This document shows positions 60,564 through 64,000 of a stretch of 64,000 nt of DNA, piece by piece. The notes under the pieces were generated by a model, which worked only from the letters and a program-made list of their open reading frames with translations, had not been told where the DNA came from and did no database searches. Numbering within the stretch: position 1 is the stretch's first letter; each line of letters opens with the position of its first letter. The translations under genes and the position numbers were made by a program. This DNA comes from a sulfur-oxidizing endosymbiont of Gigantopelta aegis. GTDB lineage: Bacteria > Pseudomonadota > Gammaproteobacteria > GRL18. The stretch is taken from assembly GCF_016097415.1 (NCBI RefSeq), contig NZ_JAEHGE010000003.1, positions 196,880 through 260,879 of the forward strand, written 5' to 3'.

Positions 60564-61592
60564 ATGCCCACCCCAAGAAGTCAACAAATCAGTCTTTCAG
60601 ATACTCCCTTTTACCACTGCATCTCCCGCTGTGTCCGCAGGACATTCTTATGTGGTGTCGATAGCGCCACCAATAAAGATTACAGCCATCGCAAACAATG
60701 GTTTGTTGAGCGACTGGCCTTACTATCAAAAACCTTTGCCATTGACGTCTGCGCCTACGCTATTATGTCCAATCACCTGCACACAGTATTGAAAATCAAC
60801 GCCTCACTTGCCCAAAGTTGGTCAGATGAAACCGTGATACAACACTGGCAACAACTTTGTTCAATTCCAGTATTGGTAGAACGCTACCTTAATGGTGAAT
60901 GCCATTCTGAGGCTGAACAAGACAAGGCTCGGGAAACCATTGCCGTCTTCAGAGAGCGGTTAATGGATATCAGTTGGTTCATGCGTTGCCTCAATGAACA
61001 CATTGCTCGCAGAGCCAATGCTGAAGATAAATGTACTGGCCGTTTCTGGGAAGGACGTTTTAAAAGTCAGGCACTGCTTGATGAGCAAGCCATTCTTAGC
61101 TGCATGGTCTATGTTGATTTAAATCCTATCAGAGCGGATATCAGTCAAACGCTAGAAGACTCTGAATATACTTCAGTAAAACAGCGTATCGACTCAATTA
61201 AAAAGACAAAAAGCATTAGCCAAAAAATAACGCAACAAAACACAGCTACTATTAAGCTCGCCCCCTTTATCTGTAGCTCACTTAAAGACAAGGGTATTGC
61301 CTTTGACCTTAACGACTATCTGGAACTTGCAGAATGGACGGGGCGAATGAAGAGAGATGATAAACGTGGCTATATCAAATCGGGCGCTCCCGCTATATTA
61401 CAAAAATTACAACTCGATGAAGACACTTGGCTAGAAACAGTCGATGGTTTTTCAAAGGGCTTTCATTCCTTTGTTGGCCCGGAAGAACAATTAAAATCCT
61501 TATGCCAGAAACAAAAAAGGCATTGGGTGCGCGGTATTAATTTGTGTAGGAAATTATTTAAAATTAATTCTGCCGCCCCTATCACGACTTAA
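60564..61592 (+). CDS. RAYT (REP-associated Y1 transposase), apparently intact
   Basis: 342 residues from MPTPRSQQISLSDTPFYHCISRC. Catalytic HUH in MSNHLHTVLK, the tyrosine in MVYVDLNPIRADI, and CTGRFWEGRFKSQ. The long insert (about 80-160) is common in this subfamily. These enzymes process dispersed palindromes, several of which are in this window. Confidence 0.9.
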   Translation: MPTPRSQQISLSDTPFYHCISRCVRRTFLCGVDSATNKDYSHRKQWFVERLALLSKTFAIDVCAYAIMSNHLHTVLKINASLAQSWSDETVIQHWQQLCSIPVLVERYLNGECHSEAEQDKARETIAVFRERLMDISWFMRCLNEHIARRANAEDKCTGRFWEGRFKSQALLDEQAILSCMVYVDLNPIRADISQTLEDSEYTSVKQRIDSIKKTKSISQKITQQNTATIKLAPFICSSLKDKGIAFDLNDYLELAEWTGRMKRDDKRGYIKSGAPAILQKLQLDEDTWLETVDGFSKGFHSFVGPEEQLKSLCQKQKRHWVRGINLCRKLFKINSAAPITT

Positions 61593-61817
61593 ACGTAACA
61601 GCCTACCAAAGCACACACCTTAGCAGAACAGTGCAGGCCTCCCCTTGTTCGTCATGCAGAGCAACCCCATCTAGCAGCTACTTTTACTACCCATTCCCTG
61701 CCCACTCCACTGAAAAACATTCAATTTTTGTAAATTCACATTTCGAGAAGAAATTTTTTTACAATTTAGCTTTGATATTATTTTTTTTATTTGGTGGGTG
61801 GCAATAATTGCTTACTT
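61593..61817. other. Gap at the end of the cassette array
   Basis: Between the RAYT gene and the last cassette gene. No attC and no gene were found; the GTTATGT complement expected for that cassette's attC is absent. The stretch near 61700-61800 is T-rich. Confidence 0.5.
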
Positions 61818-62192
61818 TTATTTGATTTCTGAGCCATTTTCATAAACATGCGTCTTAGTTTCGTCTCCGGGACTAAACCAATGCTTATCTCCAAGCCCTG
61901 ATAGTGGAACATCAAATTTCCCATGTAATTTACCTTCCCTGTATTCAGTTTTCCAATGAAGTAGCGAGCATGACATAAACCCACACTCACCACCGCAAAC
62001 TGTAGAATAAGCTTTGCCTGTGTAAGGCTTATTGGTGCTTTTTAGAAAAGTAATGCCATTTTTACTTTGTAAATCGAAATCGGATACACCCTTTAAATAT
62101 TGAGCACATCTGTAATTTTGAAAAACTAAATATGAAGCGCCTAATATAACAAATAGACACGTAATTAAGAATATTACTTTAATCGACTTCAT
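61818..62192 (-). CDS. Cassette gene: small secreted or membrane protein
   Basis: 124 residues from MKSIKVIFLITCLFVILGAS, a signal peptide or anchor; an upstream ATG lies inside the attC site. The rest has KSTNKPYTGKAYSTVCGGECGF and REGKLHGKFDVPL, a MORN-like pattern. Last visible gene of the array. Confidence 0.6.
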   Translation of the reverse strand: MKSIKVIFLITCLFVILGASYLVFQNYRCAQYLKGVSDFDLQSKNGITFLKSTNKPYTGKAYSTVCGGECGFMSCSLLHWKTEYREGKLHGKFDVPLSGLGDKHWFSPGDETKTHVYENGSEIK

Positions 62193-62215
62193 GTATTCAT
62201 TCAGTGTTTTTAAAA

Positions 62216-62341
62216 ACATAACGCCTATTTCAATGGGCACAGGGACAAGATAGAACTTTGTTAAAAAAGAATGTCTATCAACCCCACTCGGTTTTTGAAA
62301 ATCGCTGAGTCCCTGTGATCCATTGCAAATTCTGGTTAGCC
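62216..62341 (-). repeat. attC recombination site C of the integron array
   Basis: Minus strand: starts GGCTAAC and ends GTTATGT, with inner arms CAGGGAC / GTCCCTG and CAATGG / CCATTG. GGCTAAC pairs with the start (TTAGCC) of its own cassette, as required for a circularised cassette. Confidence 0.82.
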
Positions 62342-62962
62342 CATTTGTATAATATTAATCAGTATTGATTGTAAAAAAGCATTGCCATTAGGTGTCAAAA
62401 GCCAAATAAATCCAGTTAAATTTAAGATCACTGTCCCCCAGAAAACTACCCTAAAAGGTTGTTTTTTAGATTTGTGACGTAATTTTTGTTGAGCAATTAA
62501 TGCTCCAGGCCAACCACCAGCAAGTGATAAAAAATGCAATGTACTCTCTGGAGTTCTCCAGTCGCCATTTCGAGCTGCTGATTTATCAACAGAATACATA
62601 ATAAATGTGAGTAAACTAACAATAAAATAAACAGCTAGAACCAAAGCAGGCATTTTAGTTGCAAGTATAGATAAAACAAGAAAAGTAGAGAATACAAAAA
62701 CAATGATTATTGATAGTGTACTACTACTTTTGTTTGTTTTTTTAGGCTTTTTATCTCCTAATCTTGATGCATTATTGGCACATGTTCTACCACTTTTGTC
62801 TTTGGATATATCATAGGAAACAATTTGGTTAACTTCTGGGCGAATGCTTCTATTTTTAAAAGCTTTAAAATGAATAAATATTTGTTTTCCACCACCAATA
62901 GGTGTTATGAAGCCAAAACCTTTATCATCATTCCAATTTGTAATTTTTCCCTTTTGTTGCAC
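62336..62962 (-). CDS. Cassette gene: cold-shock domain plus DUF1294 membrane protein
   Basis: 208 residues from GTG (62962). N-terminal CSD ([30 protein letters not shown]) and a C-terminal DUF1294 membrane domain (FIMYSVDKSAARNGDWRTPESTLHFLSLAGGWPGALIAQQKLRHKSKKQPFR). This fusion is one of the frequent integron cassette proteins. It stops inside attC. Confidence 0.92.
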   Translation of the reverse strand: MQQKGKITNWNDDKGFGFITPIGGGKQIFIHFKAFKNRSIRPEVNQIVSYDISKDKSGRTCANNASRLGDKKPKKTNKSSSTLSIIIVFVFSTFLVLSILATKMPALVLAVYFIVSLLTFIMYSVDKSAARNGDWRTPESTLHFLSLAGGWPGALIAQQKLRHKSKKQPFRVVFWGTVILNLTGFIWLLTPNGNAFLQSILINIIQMG

Positions 62963-62984
62963 AAGACTCTCATTTAATATTTTT

Positions 62985-63096
62985 GGCTAACGCTTTAATA
63001 ACCAGACTGAAAAGTTACACGGCTTTTGTGGCATTTTAGCGAAGCGCCACAAAAGGTGCGTAACTTTTTAGGTCTGCGTTAATTTACTTGTTAGAG
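62985..63096 (-). repeat. attC recombination site B of the integron array
   Basis: 112 bp. Minus strand starts CTCTAAC and ends GTTAGCC, with inner arms AAAAGTTAC / GTAACTTTT and CCTTTTGTGGC / GCCACAAAAG. CTCTAAC pairs with the start (TTAGAG) of its own cassette. Nearly identical to site A. Confidence 0.9.
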
Positions 63097-63489
63097 TTTT
63101 TTAGGTGTTGCATAAATAAAAAACACATTAAATATAGTAATTGGTAAAAGCATTAGAATAGCCTCAGTTTGATTGAAGTAAAGTGAAACTGCAAAAAATG
63201 CTAACGATGAAGCTAAACCACAAAATAGCATGGTTCTTATTTTATTTTGTTCTTTACTGTTGTATTTATTCGTGGGTTTAAGTAGTCGCCGCCACGCACC
63301 TGCTACACCAATTAACCCTAAAGCAGTTAACAAACCAAATAAAGATGCAAATGGATGTTTACTAGTTATGCCAGCTATACCAAACATTATTCCATATAAG
63401 CCAAATAATAATGCGGTAGCTGTAAAAGGGGCGGCTACAAAAATACCAATTATAAGTCTGGCATTCTTCTTGTTTAAAAATTCTTCCAT
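63091..63489 (-). CDS. Cassette gene: small polytopic membrane protein
   Basis: 132 residues with four hydrophobic stretches (LIIGIFVAAPFTATALLFGLYGIMFGIAG, SLFGLLTALGLIGVAGAW and two more near the C-terminus). The start is 20 bp after the recombination point. No family recognised; typical of integron cassettes. Confidence 0.75.
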   Translation of the reverse strand: MEEFLNKKNARLIIGIFVAAPFTATALLFGLYGIMFGIAGITSKHPFASLFGLLTALGLIGVAGAWRRLLKPTNKYNSKEQNKIRTMLFCGLASSLAFFAVSLYFNQTEAILMLLPITIFNVFFIYATPKKL

Positions 63490-63502
63490 GTCGTTTTTGT
63501 AA

Positions 63503-63614
63503 CTCTAACGCTTTAATAACCAGACTGAAAAGTTTCGTGCCTTTTGTGGCATTATAGCGAAGCGCCACAAAAGGTGCGTAACTTTTCGGGTCTGCGTTAA
63601 TTTACTTGTTAGGA
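63503..63614 (-). repeat. attC recombination site A of the integron array
   Basis: 112 bp, minus strand starting TCCTAAC and ending GTTAGAG, with the same inner arms as site B. Its TCCTAAC end predicts that the next cassette (to the right, outside the window) starts TTAGGA. Confidence 0.9.
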
Positions 63615-63980
63615 TATTTGAGTACATTTTTTCGACAAATACAAAAGATGAAGGGCGGCAATAATAGGCGCAACAAACACCCACAGCATAAAATTAGTAT
63701 TTGTCATAGTAGATAGCCCAATGCCGGAGGCAGCAATACCTAATAGTATGCCAAACCATTGAACAGGGTGACCCAGCCAATTTCTTTTGCTAAGAATATG
63801 TAATGCAAGATTTCCCAATGAAATGAAGCCCCATGTACCACAAAAAATTATTAGCGCTCCAATGTACCAGTCTCCTTCTATGGAGACAGAACCAAATAAA
63901 AAGACGGGCGAGTACAACAGCCCAACTGAAAGCATTACGACTGCTGGGCCGCACAGCATTAGTAGTTCTATTACTAACAT
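63609..63980 (-). CDS. Cassette gene: small polytopic membrane protein
   Basis: 123 residues from ATG 63980 (MLVIELLMLCGPAVVMLSVG); a TTG four codons upstream is possible. Four membrane stretches, ending LHLLYLSKKCTQIS. The stop overlaps attC. No family recognised. Confidence 0.7.
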   Translation of the reverse strand: MLVIELLMLCGPAVVMLSVGLLYSPVFLFGSVSIEGDWYIGALIIFCGTWGFISLGNLALHILSKRNWLGHPVQWFGILLGIAASGIGLSTMTNTNFMLWVFVAPIIAALHLLYLSKKCTQIS

Positions 63981-64000
63981 GACACGCTTCAATATTTTAT

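Noticed and set aside
63000..63614. The two similar inverted repeats at 63.0 and 63.5 kb as MITEs or terminators
   Set aside because: Their ends obey the attC rule relative to the cassette starts, and the genes' stop codons overlap them, so integron attC sites explain them better.

Overview
The window is AT-rich bacterial chromosome from a gammaproteobacterium, and it spans the replication origin. The order gyrB-recF-dnaN-dnaA / rpmH-rnpA-yidD-yidC-mnmE (32.1-43.4 kb) is the classic gammaproteobacterial origin arrangement. MlaC-like, LptG, RsmA, ApaG, Hsp15, NsrR, OxyR and a DsrC-family protein agree with a Gram-negative aerobic gammaproteobacterium. The sulfur or methane oxidiser groups (Thiotrichales or Methylococcales type) are my best guess, but the sequence alone does not fix the genus.

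Layout. 0-5.5 kb: the end of radC, an orphan MotA/MotB-like pair, an MlaC-like protein, rpmB-rpmG, a NIF3-like protein, a DsrC homologue without its redox cysteines, and a peroxiredoxin truncated by an IS. 5.5-14.5 kb: a signalling island with an MglA-type small GTPase, a winged-helix-like partner, two (putative) Roadblock-type proteins, a PAS protein, two cytoplasmic PhnD-like binding proteins and an RRM protein. The GTPase end is wrecked by two inverted copies of an IS3-family element, and two 129-bp hairpin repeats in opposite orientation flank the rest. 14.5-20.2 kb: PhnA, a small LpoB-like lipoprotein, and a PhnD-plus-histidine-kinase sensor pair broken by an IS30-family element. 20.3-22.3 kb: a nitric-oxide detoxification unit (truncated hemoglobin, its reductase, NsrR and a likely NsrR operator).

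22.5-31.9 kb: eight genes on the minus strand that form one probable operon. They encode an ExbB/TolQ-like channel, two ExbD-like anchors fused to von Willebrand A domains, an FHA-like/PEGA/formylglycine-enzyme-fold protein, a TPR-PEGA membrane protein, a lipoprotein and a secreted acidic protein. I recognise no named system with this composition, and together with the GTPase-Roadblock-PAS-PhnD island it is the best candidate for something undescribed.

32-43.4 kb: the origin region. 43.4-57.3 kb: a VapBC-type toxin-antitoxin pair, OxyR, an IS66-family element that truncates a MshQ-like surface protein, Hsp15, a RAYT-like protein without its catalytic HUH motif, LptG, ApaG, ComFB, RsmA and a cold-shock protein. 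57.4-60.5 kb: a RIO-type kinase gene split by a third IS3 copy, followed by remnants of an IS1595 transposase and a toxin-antitoxin pair. 60.6-64 kb: an intact RAYT and then part of an integron cassette array. Three attC sites are visible, and the ends of two complete cassettes obey the pairing rule of circular cassettes. The array runs off the right edge, where the integrase would be expected.

Frameshifts cluster in and beside the IS3 copies, mostly in homopolymers. This may be real decay or uncorrected assembly error at repeats, and the sequence cannot decide between them.
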